Assembly (NCBI GenBank): GCA_963771505.1
Contig: CAVYTO010000001.1
Span: forward strand, 930,001 to 994,000
DNA from: JAJPHW01 sp963771505
GTDB taxonomy: Bacteria; Acidobacteriota; Terriglobia; Terriglobales; Acidobacteriaceae
Reading direction: 5' to 3'
Length of the DNA: 64,000 nucleotides
How positions within the stretch are numbered: the first letter of the stretch is position 1; each line of letters begins with the position of its first letter. The notes below the pieces were generated by a model. It worked only from the letters and a program-made list of their open reading frames with translations. It did not search any database and was not told the origin of the DNA. The position numbers were made by a program, and so were the translations under genes. Positions 45,016-53,008 of this stretch are shown here, piece after piece.

Positions 45016-45723
45016 ATGACTGGCGAAAATATGACGACTCAGCAATTCACGACAGAACTTGACGCACGCATCGCTAAGTACGATCTGCTGTGCCACCCGT
45101 TTTATAAGGCCTGGGCAGCGGGCGTGTTGACGAGCAACGATTTGCGCGAGTACGCGCAGGATTATTTTCATCACGTTGAAGCGTTTCCCGCATACCTCGC
45201 GGCGTTCGCGCTCAGGCAGGACGAAGGCGAGTTGCGGCGCGCAGTGCTGGCGAATATGGCCGATGAAAATGGCGACGGAGACGCCGCCCGTCCGCACGCC
45301 GAATTATGGCTCGATTTTGCGGAGGGAATGGGAGCAAACCGCCAGCTACGAGGGCATAAGCCAGCAGCGGAAGTGGCGCAATTGATTGCCCACTTCGACC
45401 GGGTTGCAGCAGAAGGCACACCGACCGAAGCGTTGGCTGCGTTTTATGCCTACGAATCGCAAGTGCCGCGCGTAGCCGCGGAAAAGGCACGCGGGCTCGA
45501 AGAAATGTACGGCGCAGACAAAAAGACGCGCGGCTACTTTACGTTGCACGCGACGGCGGACGTGTTCCACGCGAACGTGTGGAGGCAGCAATTGGCGAAG
45601 CAGGTCGAGGCCAACCCAGCGACGGCCATCGGTGCGCTTGATTCTGCTGAGGCTGCGGCCAAGGCTTTATGGACCGCGTTGGATGGAATCGAAGCCCGGC
45701 GGAGCAAAAAGCTCGCTGCGTAA
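45016..45723 (+). CDS. CADD/TenA-like di-iron protein, candidate para-aminobenzoate synthase
   Basis: A 235-residue helical protein with GGAG before MTGENMTT. It resembles Chlamydia CADD throughout: HPFYKAWAAGVLT, YFHHVEAFPAYL, YAYESQVPRVAAEK, YFTLHATADVFHA. The expected iron ligands are all present (E84, H94, E147, H178, D182, H185), as is the tyrosine that CADD turns into para-aminobenzoate (Tyr30 here) and the associated lysine (Lys157). CADD is a self-sacrificing oxygenase. Identity with this activity is inferred from residues, not shown. An alternative is a general TenA/PqqC-like protein. Confidence 0.8.
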   Translation: MTGENMTTQQFTTELDARIAKYDLLCHPFYKAWAAGVLTSNDLREYAQDYFHHVEAFPAYLAAFALRQDEGELRRAVLANMADENGDGDAARPHAELWLDFAEGMGANRQLRGHKPAAEVAQLIAHFDRVAAEGTPTEALAAFYAYESQVPRVAAEKARGLEEMYGADKKTRGYFTLHATADVFHANVWRQQLAKQVEANPATAIGALDSAEAAAKALWTALDGIEARRSKKLAA

Positions 45724-45826
45724 GGCGTTTCGCGGTGGGTCACCGAAAATCTGCTAGTACCTCCGCGTGTGCCTTGCCGCGCGTGGCGGTTGAATCTCCG
45801 CAATAAATCGAGCATGATCGTAGGCG

Positions 45827-46462
45827 ATGCGTTTTCTCTTCGGCCTGCTGCTGGGCGTTTCCGCTTTGCTGCCACTGTGTGCTGGCGCGCAAACTGCGGC
45901 TGCTCCTGCGCCTCCCCAGTCAGCAGAGCCGTGGGTGCTTCCTTACGCGGACGCCGGAATCGGATTTTACAACCGCTTAGATCGCGCCAATCCCAGCTAT
46001 AACGCCGACGCTGGCGTAGACATCCTGCACAACAAACTGCTCGTCGAGGTTGAAGGCGGCGGGGACACGGCCAATGCGTCGCGCGGGTCTGACGGGCACA
46101 CTTTCCGGCTGCACGGGCTGGCTTTTTACCGGATAGCCTCCCGCTGGAGGCTTGGCGCCGGTGTGCACTTCAGCGAATTCAGCTCAAGCACATACAAGAA
46201 GCGCGATTTGTGGCCTACAGTCGCAGCAATGTACGAGCACGACTGGTTGCGGGCAAACATCCAGTATTTGCTGCCCGGTACCAATCATGACTACCGCGAG
46301 ACCGGCCCGCTTGTGGACTTGAGATTTCACCTGATCAATAATTTTTATTTCCGGCAAAGAAGCGCGCTGCTCTTTTACAGAGACGCGCTGGAAAGTCCGC
46401 CGGGGCGGCACGTTGGATCGGAACTGACGTTCGGAGTGCTCTACGAGCTCCATCGCCGCTAA
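45827..46462 (+). CDS. probable outer-membrane beta-barrel protein
   Basis: A 211-residue protein with a signal peptide about 1-22 (LLLGVSALLPLCAGAQ). Alternating hydrophobic strands (YNADAGVDILHNKLLVEVEG, RLHGLAFYRIASRWRLGAGV, DLRFHLINNFYFRQRSALL) and a C-terminal aromatic strand (TFGVLYELHRR) fit a small eight-strand barrel. No ligand can be assigned. It converges with ruvA. Confidence 0.75.
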   Translation: MRFLFGLLLGVSALLPLCAGAQTAAAPAPPQSAEPWVLPYADAGIGFYNRLDRANPSYNADAGVDILHNKLLVEVEGGGDTANASRGSDGHTFRLHGLAFYRIASRWRLGAGVHFSEFSSSTYKKRDLWPTVAAMYEHDWLRANIQYLLPGTNHDYRETGPLVDLRFHLINNFYFRQRSALLFYRDALESPPGRHVGSELTFGVLYELHRR

Positions 46463-46473
46463 GCTAATTCTCT

Positions 46474-47070
46474 TCAGCGAGTCAGCGAAGAGAGCGCTTC
46501 CCGGAATAAAGAATCGAAGGACTGCGCGGACCCAGCAGAACTCTTGGCGGTGTTTGCCAGCGCTTTCTCAGCGAGAGGCCGCTGGTATCCCAAGTTCAAT
46601 AACGCCGATAGAACATCTTGTTCCACCGCGCTGAGGGTGGGTGCGATCTCGACGCCCGCGGACTGTGGCGCGGGAAGTTTATCGCGCAACTCTAAGACCA
46701 TGCGTTCGGCGGTCTTTTTGCCGATGCCGGGGATTTTCGTTAAACGGGCGAGATCATTTCCGCGAATCGCCGCGGTCATCGCGTCGGCGGGCATTCCGCT
46801 GAGAGTCGTGATGGCGAGTTTCGGGCCAATGCCGCTTACGGTGATGAGTTTTTCAAAGAGCAATTTTTCGGATGCCTGTAGAAATCCGTAAAGCGCGAGC
46901 TGATCTTCGCGGACGTGGGTGTGGATGTGCAGGGCGACTTCACTGCCTTCAGAGGGCAAACCCGAAAAAGTTGGCACGCTGATCACGACCTCGTAACCGA
47001 CGCCGCCGGTTTCTACTATGGCCTGATTTGGATGTTTAACCAGCAATCGTCCGCGCAAGTGGGCAATCAT
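46474..47070 (-). CDS. ruvA: Holliday junction DNA helicase subunit RuvA
   Basis: A 198-residue protein that binds four-way junctions as a tetramer and targets RuvB. OB-fold (MIAHLRGRLLVKHPNQAI), two helix-hairpin-helix motifs (ITVSGIGPKLAITTLSGM; LTKIPGIGKKTAERMVLELRD) and the C-terminal RuvB-binding domain (SALLNLGYQRPLAEKAL). It lies downstream of ruvB with a small antitoxin gene between them, so the usual ruvA-ruvB order is reversed and interrupted. Confidence 0.97.
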   Translation of the reverse strand: MIAHLRGRLLVKHPNQAIVETGGVGYEVVISVPTFSGLPSEGSEVALHIHTHVREDQLALYGFLQASEKLLFEKLITVSGIGPKLAITTLSGMPADAMTAAIRGNDLARLTKIPGIGKKTAERMVLELRDKLPAPQSAGVEIAPTLSAVEQDVLSALLNLGYQRPLAEKALANTAKSSAGSAQSFDSLFREALSSLTR

Positions 47071-47096
47071 GCGATCTCAAATAATGAACGCGGCAG

Positions 47097-47167
47097 TTGA
47101 GATTGCCGGATGGTATGCGCAAGAGTCTGCAGGCCTCGCGTCCCGCGAGAACGCGGAGCTTACCCAA
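47097..47167 (-). pseudogene. hicA remnant overlapping the hicB stop
   Basis: A TTG at 47165-47167 overlaps the hicB stop. It reads MGKLRVLAGREACRLL, the N-terminus of HicA double-stranded-RNA-binding toxins. After about 16 residues similarity is lost and no RQRGSH motif follows. The gene has been truncated so the toxin core is missing. Confidence 0.65.
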
Positions 47168-47384
47168 TCTCTACCTCAAGCCGGGTGACAAACACTTCCG
47201 AGTGGTTACGCTTCTCAACTTCGCGAAGATCAGCAGCCTTAACGAAAAGCTCGACAGCCTCTTGTACGTTTTCCCGCGCGGATTCGATGGTGTCGCCGCC
47301 TTGGCTGGCAACATCGAACTCGGGACGAAGGGAGACGTATCCAGAACCTTCACGCTTAATGATCGCGGTAAGTTGTCTGATCAT
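47160..47384 (-). CDS. hicB: HicB-family antitoxin
   Basis: A 74-residue protein with the HicB fold (EGSGYVSLRPEFDVASQGG, TIESARENVQEAVELF). It is the short form with no C-terminal DNA-binding domain. It lies between ruvB (18 bases away) and ruvA. Its toxin partner remains only as a fragment, so it is probably an orphan or relic. hicB-hicA order is seen in many genomes. Confidence 0.85.
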   Translation of the reverse strand: MIRQLTAIIKREGSGYVSLRPEFDVASQGGDTIESARENVQEAVELFVKAADLREVEKRNHSEVFVTRLEVEIG

Positions 47385-47401
47385 GCTGGCTCCAATTTAT
47401 C

Positions 47402-48502
47402 CTAAAACAATGAGCTTTGCCGCCGCGTCGGAGTAATGCCGAAATGCTCGTAGGCGAGCTGTGTTGCGACCCGGCCGCGGGGAGTGCGGTTCAGAAAACC
47501 GATCTGAATCAGGAACGGTTCATAGATTTCTTCGATGGCGTCGGGCTCTTCGGCCAGCGCCGCCGCCAGCGTTCCCACGCCAACCGGACCGCCCTGATAT
47601 TTCTCGATAATTGTAAGTAGAAGTTTGCGGTCAACTTCGTCGAAGCCGTGGGCATCGACTTCCAGCATTTTTAGAGCAGCTTGTGCCGTTGGAAGATCGA
47701 TCTTTCCCGCGCTGCGTACCTGGGCGAAATCACGAACCCGTCGCAACAATCGATTTGCAATGCGCGGCGTACCGCGCGAGCGGCTGGCGATTTCGAGCGC
47801 GCCAGGCTTGTCAATTTCCACCTGCAAAATTTCGGCAGAACGCTCAATAATCACCCGCAGGTCCTCATGCGTGTAAAACTCAAGCCGCAGCACGATGCCG
47901 AACCGCGAACGTAATGGCGACGAGAGCAGTCCGGCGCGAGTGGTAGCTCCAATGAAAGTGAAAGGTTTCACGTCCATCGTGTGAGTGCGCGCGGCCGGCC
48001 CCTGGCCAATCATGATGTCGAGTTTGTAATCTTCGAGCGCGGAATACAACAATTCTTCGAGCACCGGCTGCAAGCGATGGACTTCGTCGATAAACAACAC
48101 TTGCTTGTCATGAACATTGGTCAGGATGGCGGTGAGGTCGCCCTTGATTTGCAGTGTGGGACCGGAAGTTTGCTGAAACGGAACGCCCAACTCATTGGCA
48201 ATGATCGTCGCAAGGGTTGTCTTGCCGAGCCCCGGTGGGCCGTAGAGCAAAACGTGATCCAGCGCTTCCCCGCGAGAACGCGCGGCTTCGATTGCGACCG
48301 CGAGATTCTCCTTTACTTTCGACTGGCCGATGAATTCATTCAAGCGCTGAGGGCGAAGCTTGAGTTCAAAAGACGAATCGTCCTCGACAGGAGCGGCCGA
48401 GACAATGCGCTCGCGATCCTGAGGGGGCTGGGGAGTGTTTCGTAACGTAGCCACTGGCCGGATGTTAGCACGAGCGGGGGGTTCAACGGCTTGATGGGTC
48501 AT
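47402..48502 (-). CDS. ruvB: Holliday junction branch-migration ATPase RuvB
   Basis: A 366-residue AAA+ motor. Walker A GPPGLGKTTLA, Walker B LFIDEVHRL, sensor and arginine finger GATTRAGLLSSPLRSRFG, and the winged-helix C-terminus GFLNRTPRGRVAT. The N-terminus has about 40 extra residues before the core. With RuvA it drives branch migration. It starts a minus-strand unit with hicB and ruvA downstream, and is divergent from vapB. Confidence 0.98.
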   Translation of the reverse strand: MTHQAVEPPARANIRPVATLRNTPQPPQDRERIVSAAPVEDDSSFELKLRPQRLNEFIGQSKVKENLAVAIEAARSRGEALDHVLLYGPPGLGKTTLATIIANELGVPFQQTSGPTLQIKGDLTAILTNVHDKQVLFIDEVHRLQPVLEELLYSALEDYKLDIMIGQGPAARTHTMDVKPFTFIGATTRAGLLSSPLRSRFGIVLRLEFYTHEDLRVIIERSAEILQVEIDKPGALEIASRSRGTPRIANRLLRRVRDFAQVRSAGKIDLPTAQAALKMLEVDAHGFDEVDRKLLLTIIEKYQGGPVGVGTLAAALAEEPDAIEEIYEPFLIQIGFLNRTPRGRVATQLAYEHFGITPTRRQSSLF

Positions 48503-48540
48503 GGTCTAGCCAAAAGATAAGAGTATCTTGCATTTTCATT

Positions 48541-48568
48541 TATATACAAAAGTATATAATGGTATAAT
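48541..48568 (+). promoter_or_regulatory. vapBC operator and promoter
   Basis: TATATACAAAAGTATATA is a perfect 7-bp inverted repeat with an AAAA spacer (48541-48558). It overlaps one TATAAT (48555-48560), and a second TATAAT (48563-48568) ends 9 bases before the vapB ATG. This fits a VapB-repressed promoter. The lack of any Shine-Dalgarno suggests that vapB may be translated from a leaderless message. Confidence 0.65.
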
Positions 48569-48577
48569 TAACGCGTT

Positions 48578-48832
48578 ATGGCTATAAGCATCAAGAGTAT
48601 AGAGACGGAACGGCTGGTTCGGGAACTTGCCGCGAAGACCGGGGAAACTATCACCGGGGCGATTCAGAAGGCATTGGAGGAGCGTCTGGAGCGCCTGACA
48701 AGTAGTCGCAGGAACTCGGTCCTCGCGATGCAACTGAATGACATTCTGTGCCGAGTAGATGAAATGCCAGATTTAGACTCGCGCAATCCAGACGAGATTA
48801 TCGGCTACGACGAAAATGGGCTGCCTCGTTGA
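48578..48832 (+). CDS. vapB: VapB-type antitoxin
   Basis: An 84-residue protein with a ribbon-helix-helix-like N-terminus (MAISIKSIETERLVRELAAK, TGETITGAIQKALEERLER) of the PSK/VapB type. The C-terminus (ILCRVDEMPDLDSRNPDEII) would wrap the toxin. It starts 12 bases before vapC and binds DNA to repress its own operon. No ribosome site is present. Confidence 0.9.
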   Translation: MAISIKSIETERLVRELAAKTGETITGAIQKALEERLERLTSSRRNSVLAMQLNDILCRVDEMPDLDSRNPDEIIGYDENGLPR

Positions 48833-48844
48833 CCCAGGGTAACG

Positions 48845-49237
48845 ATGGTTATTGATACCTCGGCGCTCACGGCCATTTTTTTTCACGAAGCTGAGCGGGA
48901 TAAATTCCAGGCTGCCATCCTCGCAACAAACAAACGTCTGATTTCATCCGCGACGGTTCTGGAGGCGGGTATTGTGATTGAAGGGCGCCGCGGCGGCAGC
49001 GCGGGACGGGAACTCGACCTTTTTGTAGTCCGCGCCAATTTTAAAATTGTTGCGGTGGATGCGGAGCAAGCCGATTTAGCACGCTCTGCGTGGCGCCGGT
49101 ATGGGAAGGGCCGACACGCGGCGGCGTTAAATTATGGCGATTGCTTCGTTTACGCGTTAGCGAAATCTTCGGGCGAGCCGATTCTTGCGAAAGGAGAAGA
49201 CTTCCAGCGCACCGATATTGGAGTCGTTGAAGTCTGA
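48845..49237 (+). CDS. vapC: VapC PIN-domain ribonuclease toxin
   Basis: A 130-residue toxin that probably cleaves RNA (initiator tRNA or rRNA in studied members). All PIN acidic residues are visible: Asp4 in MVIDTSAL, Glu41 in TVLEAGIV, Asp in NYGDCFVYALAK and Asp in KGEDFQRTDI. The pair is intact and likely functional. It belongs to the same family as the remnant at 28750. Confidence 0.93.
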   Translation: MVIDTSALTAIFFHEAERDKFQAAILATNKRLISSATVLEAGIVIEGRRGGSAGRELDLFVVRANFKIVAVDAEQADLARSAWRRYGKGRHAAALNYGDCFVYALAKSSGEPILAKGEDFQRTDIGVVEV

Positions 49238-49239
49238 AT

Positions 49240-49313
49240 TTGGTGAGCTTGCGTAAAAAGTCTTGTTCTCGCCGGCGCGATAGATTTTATCGTCAGCCAG
49301 ACACTGCTCCTAT
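49240..49313 (-). pseudogene. fragment of an RHS-like gene 3' end
   Basis: The minus strand encodes EQCLADDKIYR and GENKTFY. These correspond to SEQRLADGKLFR and GENKTFSF near the end of the gene at 51514, with about 20 residues deleted between them. A TAG precedes the fragment. It is a decayed partial copy. Confidence 0.6.
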
Positions 49314-49403
49314 GTCCAACGCGCCGAAAGCCGCATATCGCACCCGATCTCAAGCTGCTTGAGGAAGTGCTCGGTTTCAGCCGACCCGCAAAGCCATACC
49401 ATG

Positions 49404-49518
49404 CTCACACGCCCTGCCGGGCGGCAAACTTTAGCTGGAGATTTGCGTTACACCCATGCGGGGCGAGAGCGCTCACGACCATCTTTACGGCTCGACTGAA
49501 GCCGAGCCTTTTCAAATC
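49404..49518 (-). repeat. family B interspersed repeat, copy 1
   Basis: CACACGCCCTGCC, GCGTTACACCCATGCGGGGC and CTGAAGCCGAGCCTTTTCAA match the copy at 51341-51452. The two copies flank the TPR gene in the same orientation. Confidence 0.7.
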
Positions 49519-49595
49519 TCAAATACGCATTCCCAACGAAATCTTCGAAGCCGGAACATGCTGCCGGCGCTCAAAACCTGATCGGCCTTTGTGTT

Positions 49596-51240
49596 TCAGC
49601 GCGGCTGCAGCGCGCCCTGCTTTGTGACCGTCTTCTTGCGGGCGATTACCAACTCTGACCGCTCATCCCCTACGGCCACTTCAGTCACCTTCTGAAAATA
49701 TTGGCCTGCCACAGTTCCATTACCAGACTCCTCCGCCGCGCAGGCTGCCCCGTAGAGCGCATTGAAGCGATTGGGCGCCAACTTTAAAGCTGCTTGATAC
49801 TCTGTCAAGGCTTCTTGTGGATGTTTCTCCAAGGCAAGAAGCTGCGCCAGCTGTTCCCGCGCTGGAACTACCGAACCTGGGGTCACGGCGTGCTTGTCCA
49901 TGCTTTCTTCCAGGTCGACCGCCGAATGCATCGCTGTGATCGCGTCCGACTTCTTTCCCGCTTGCTCCGCCATCCACGCCGAGACTTCGCGGCGTTGCAC
50001 TTCGATCTGATTGGACCAGTAGGTGTTGTCCTGTTTGGTGGCCGCATCCCGGAGCGACGCCAATTTTCCTTCCGCCTGCGCGGCGTGCTCGGCGTTGGCG
50101 GACCGCGCGCTTCCCACTCCGATTGCCATCCAGGTAATAGCCTGGGCCCAGGGCACGCTGTCTTCTTTGGGCTTCAGAGCGGCAGCCTGCTGCCAGTTTC
50201 CCAGTTCCATCGCAAAGCGTGCCGGGATCGCGGCCTCCGCGTAGCCCCCGGTTAGCGAGAGCTTGGGTACGGGAGGCAGCGCATTCATCTCATCAAGCAC
50301 GGCCTGGGCTTGTTTCACGCGACCGCTTTGCAGATACGCATATTCCAGGTAATCCATGGCGTGGAGCCGCTGGTCGCGGGCTTCGCCGTTGAGAGACGTT
50401 CCCTCGGCGGCCGCTGCGAGCGCCGCTGACTTCCTATTGGAATCGATCGACTCGTCCCATGAACCCACACGGGTGAAAATGTGGGAAGGCATGTGATTCG
50501 CGTGGGCGGAATCAGGCGCAATTTTCGCATAGGCACGTGCCGCGCCGAGCCCTGATTCGGCGAGCACAGGATTGTCGTAACAGTGAATGATGTAGTGGGC
50601 CACGCCCGGATGGTGCGGTAACTTGCGCGAAAATGGGCTCGAGAATTTCTCCACACTTGCGTTGGTCGGCGAAGGTCTTGTCGGTCTTAGGAGCGACAAT
50701 CGCCAGCGTAAGCGCGTGGAAAATGGCGGCTTCAGTATCATCGGGGTAAGCTGCCTGTAAGGCTCCCATCTTTTGCTCGAAGGCCTGCGCGTGGACGTAT
50801 CCGGTCTTGCCGTCTTCACTGTAAATCTCCGCTAGAGCTGCGATGTAGTCCTTTTCGCGCGCAGAGGTCTTGGGCACGGCTGCGGCGATTTCCTGAGCTT
50901 TTCGCATCGCGATCCGGCCGGCGGCGATGTCGCCGTTGTCCCACAAGCCGTGGTACTGAGACATTGCGATTCCCCATTGCGCCATGGCGCACTGCGGATC
51001 CGACGCAGCTACTTCGCCGAAACCGTGCCGCGCTTGTTCGTATTGAAAGGAGTGTAAGAGCGCGACCGCGCGATTAAAACTGCCTTCGACGCTTGCAGCG
51101 CACGAGGTGGGAAAGTGAACCGAGCCCACTTCTTCCACGCTCAACGCGTGGTGATGATCTTCCTGAGCCGGAGCGATGGGTGTGTACGCGAAGAAAAAAG
51201 TAAGAGAGAGGATGAAAAGCAAAATCGTTGCCCGCCGCAT
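49596..51240 (-). pseudogene. secreted TPR-repeat protein with a frameshift
   Basis: Two overlapping frames make one protein of about 545 residues. The 5' part (from 51240) has a signal peptide and SCAASVEGSFNRAVALLHSF, FGEVAASDPQCAMAQWGIAM. The 3' part (to 49596) has HPGVAHYIIHCYDNPVLAES and C-terminal TPR units (EALTEYQAALKLAPNRFNAL). A single extra base in GCGCAAG at about 50622-50629 breaks EPIFA-KLPHHPG. It could be a sequencing error or a young pseudogene. Homologues are secreted TPR proteins of unknown function. Confidence 0.8.
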
Positions 51241-51340
51241 GAAGCCCCCAGGAAGTCGGCTCGATTATAACGAAAGAACTTAAGGGGCCGGCCGCGATCT
51301 TGGGAAGGGCTCAGCTTCAGCCGGGCCGAAAGGCTTGTCG

Positions 51341-51452
51341 CTCTCACACGCCCCGCACGGACTATTAGCCGGAAGCTTGCGTTGCGCCCATGCGGGGCGA
51401 CAGCGATCATGTCGGTGGTAATGGCGCGGCTGAAGCCGAGCCCTTTCAAGTC
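51341..51452 (-). repeat. family B interspersed repeat, copy 2
   Basis: CACACGCCCCGCACGG, GCGTTGCGCCCATGCGGGGC and CTGAAGCCGAGCCCTTTCAA repeat copy 1. A short inverted part (AAGGGCTCAGCTTCAGCC) at 51306-51323 faces it, so the element has self-complementary ends. Confidence 0.7.
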
Positions 51453-51513
51453 TGAAAGCTCGATTTAGGGGGATTGGACGCAGGACTGCCGCTGGTTAAC
51501 CAAATCGACCCCG

Positions 51514-52749
51514 CTAATTTTGAGCGATCAAAATTCCGTCGCGGAAAGAAAAAGTTTTATTCTCGCCTGTGGGCAATGTGACCGTGCAATCTATGACCTC
51601 GCGGTCGCGCAAGCGATATTTGTAGCGAAAGAGTTTGCCGTCAGCCAGCCGCTGCTCTGAAACCCTTCCCCATAAATACTTGTTGGTAAGAATGGGATGC
51701 CAATCGCCATCCAGAATATCCGCCAGCAGCCACGGATCGTAGCCGCGCTCGTTCATCAGGCGCCGATATTCGAAGCGATAAAGAACCCTGTCTTGATCGG
51801 AAACGGTGGCCACGTGTCCGCTGGAGTCGTATCCGTAACTGCGAAAATTGCCGGCAGAATCCTTGGCTTCAATGATGCGGTCTGCATGGTCGTATTTGAA
51901 AGCAATGGTACGCAAACTAGGCGAAATCAGCTCCTGTAAATTGCGGATGCCATCGCGTTTGAGTTCGATCTTGTGGCCGGACGCGTCCAGCATTTCAGTG
52001 GGAGCGCCTTGCGCAAAAGTCGTTGCTTTGTAGGCGTCCGGAAACAGGAATTTGCGGCCGTCCGGAAAATTCATAGTCCAGCCATCCCCGTTCCAGGCGA
52101 TTTGCGAGCCGAAGAATTCAGACGAAGTTTCCTCGTGCCGGAATACTGCGTCGGCGTAACCAACTCCCTTCGAGATGCGGCGAAATTCGAGCGATTGATC
52201 GCCCTCCAAAAAAAGCTCCATGCGCGAGTAGGGAAAGTGCGGTCCGGTCGGGCAAATATCGTAGGGATGGTTGCCGCCGATGCCGAACGCGCGGCTGTGA
52301 TCGTCCCAGGAGATGTAGGTTCGTGTGAGTGAGAGAGGCATTACGTCGGGAACGAACAGGTCGGTATGTCTGAGGATGAATCGCCCCGTATGCAGGTCAA
52401 CCAAAAAATCGTTCACTGGCGAGTCATGCTTGGCGGTCGGTTGAATCAGCGAAATTGCGGTGTTGTAGCGAAGGGGCGACGAGCCAGCGATGGCGGAAAT
52501 GACCAGGTATGGATCAGATCCGTCCCAGCGCGGAGGGGTTTCGCTGAAAGGAAGCAATTCGACTTTGAAGGGCGCAGAAGGCTGGGGCTTATGGATCACC
52601 AATACTAGAGAGGCGGCCAGCAGAAACAGCACCAGCAGCCATTTCCACGCTGATTTAATTGGAGCGAGGCGCGGCAAGTTGTTAGGTAGGCTTTCCGTTT
52701 CGGGGTATATAAGAGCAACGCGATTATAGAGAAAAGTTAACGTTGACAC
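51514..52749 (-). CDS. membrane-anchored RHS/YD-repeat-like protein
   Basis: About 411 residues from a GTG at 52749; the frame is open to 52914, and a TTG at 52677 is another option. A membrane anchor at about 36-54 (WLLVLFLLAASLVLVI) precedes a DUF6531-like domain (VDLHTGRFILRHTDLFVPDV, LSLTRTYISWDDHSRAFG), then degenerate YD-like repeats (FKYDHADRIIEAKDSAGNF). RHS proteins have long repeats and a toxin tip; this one is short and has no tip domain. It is a reduced or ancestral form. Its 3' end is partly duplicated at 49240. Confidence 0.65.
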   Translation of the reverse strand: MSTLTFLYNRVALIYPETESLPNNLPRLAPIKSAWKWLLVLFLLAASLVLVIHKPQPSAPFKVELLPFSETPPRWDGSDPYLVISAIAGSSPLRYNTAISLIQPTAKHDSPVNDFLVDLHTGRFILRHTDLFVPDVMPLSLTRTYISWDDHSRAFGIGGNHPYDICPTGPHFPYSRMELFLEGDQSLEFRRISKGVGYADAVFRHEETSSEFFGSQIAWNGDGWTMNFPDGRKFLFPDAYKATTFAQGAPTEMLDASGHKIELKRDGIRNLQELISPSLRTIAFKYDHADRIIEAKDSAGNFRSYGYDSSGHVATVSDQDRVLYRFEYRRLMNERGYDPWLLADILDGDWHPILTNKYLWGRVSEQRLADGKLFRYKYRLRDREVIDCTVTLPTGENKTFSFRDGILIAQN

Positions 52750-52914
52750 ATGATGTGACACATTGGGGATTGCGCTCTGGAGCTGAAGGCAAAGCGATTC
52801 TGGACTTTCGACCAGCGGCAGGCCAAGCTGGCGAAGGCGGTGGGGTTGAAAATAACCTAGGTAACCACGTGGGGACAGTCGCCCTAGGCTGTCACTGAGG
52901 CCAGCTAATCTCAA

Positions 52915-52955
52915 GCTTGGGAAGGGCTCGGCTTCAGCCGCGCCCTTTCAAATCG
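52915..52955 (+). repeat. family B repeat end
   Basis: CTTGGGAAGGGCTCGGCTTC followed by AGCCGCGCCCTTTCAA matches the ends of the copies at 49404 and 51341. The gap from 52750 to 53008 contains this piece and no gene. Confidence 0.6.
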
Positions 52956-53008
52956 CCGGATGTCCAGCTCGCTCGACTGGCAGCCGGGGCGGCGGTCGCC
53001 GCGAGAAC

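Noticed and set aside
49240..49600. CRISPR-like or phage attachment structure in the repeat-rich stretch
   Set aside because: Repeats are dispersed, not regularly spaced, and no integrase or cas gene is present.
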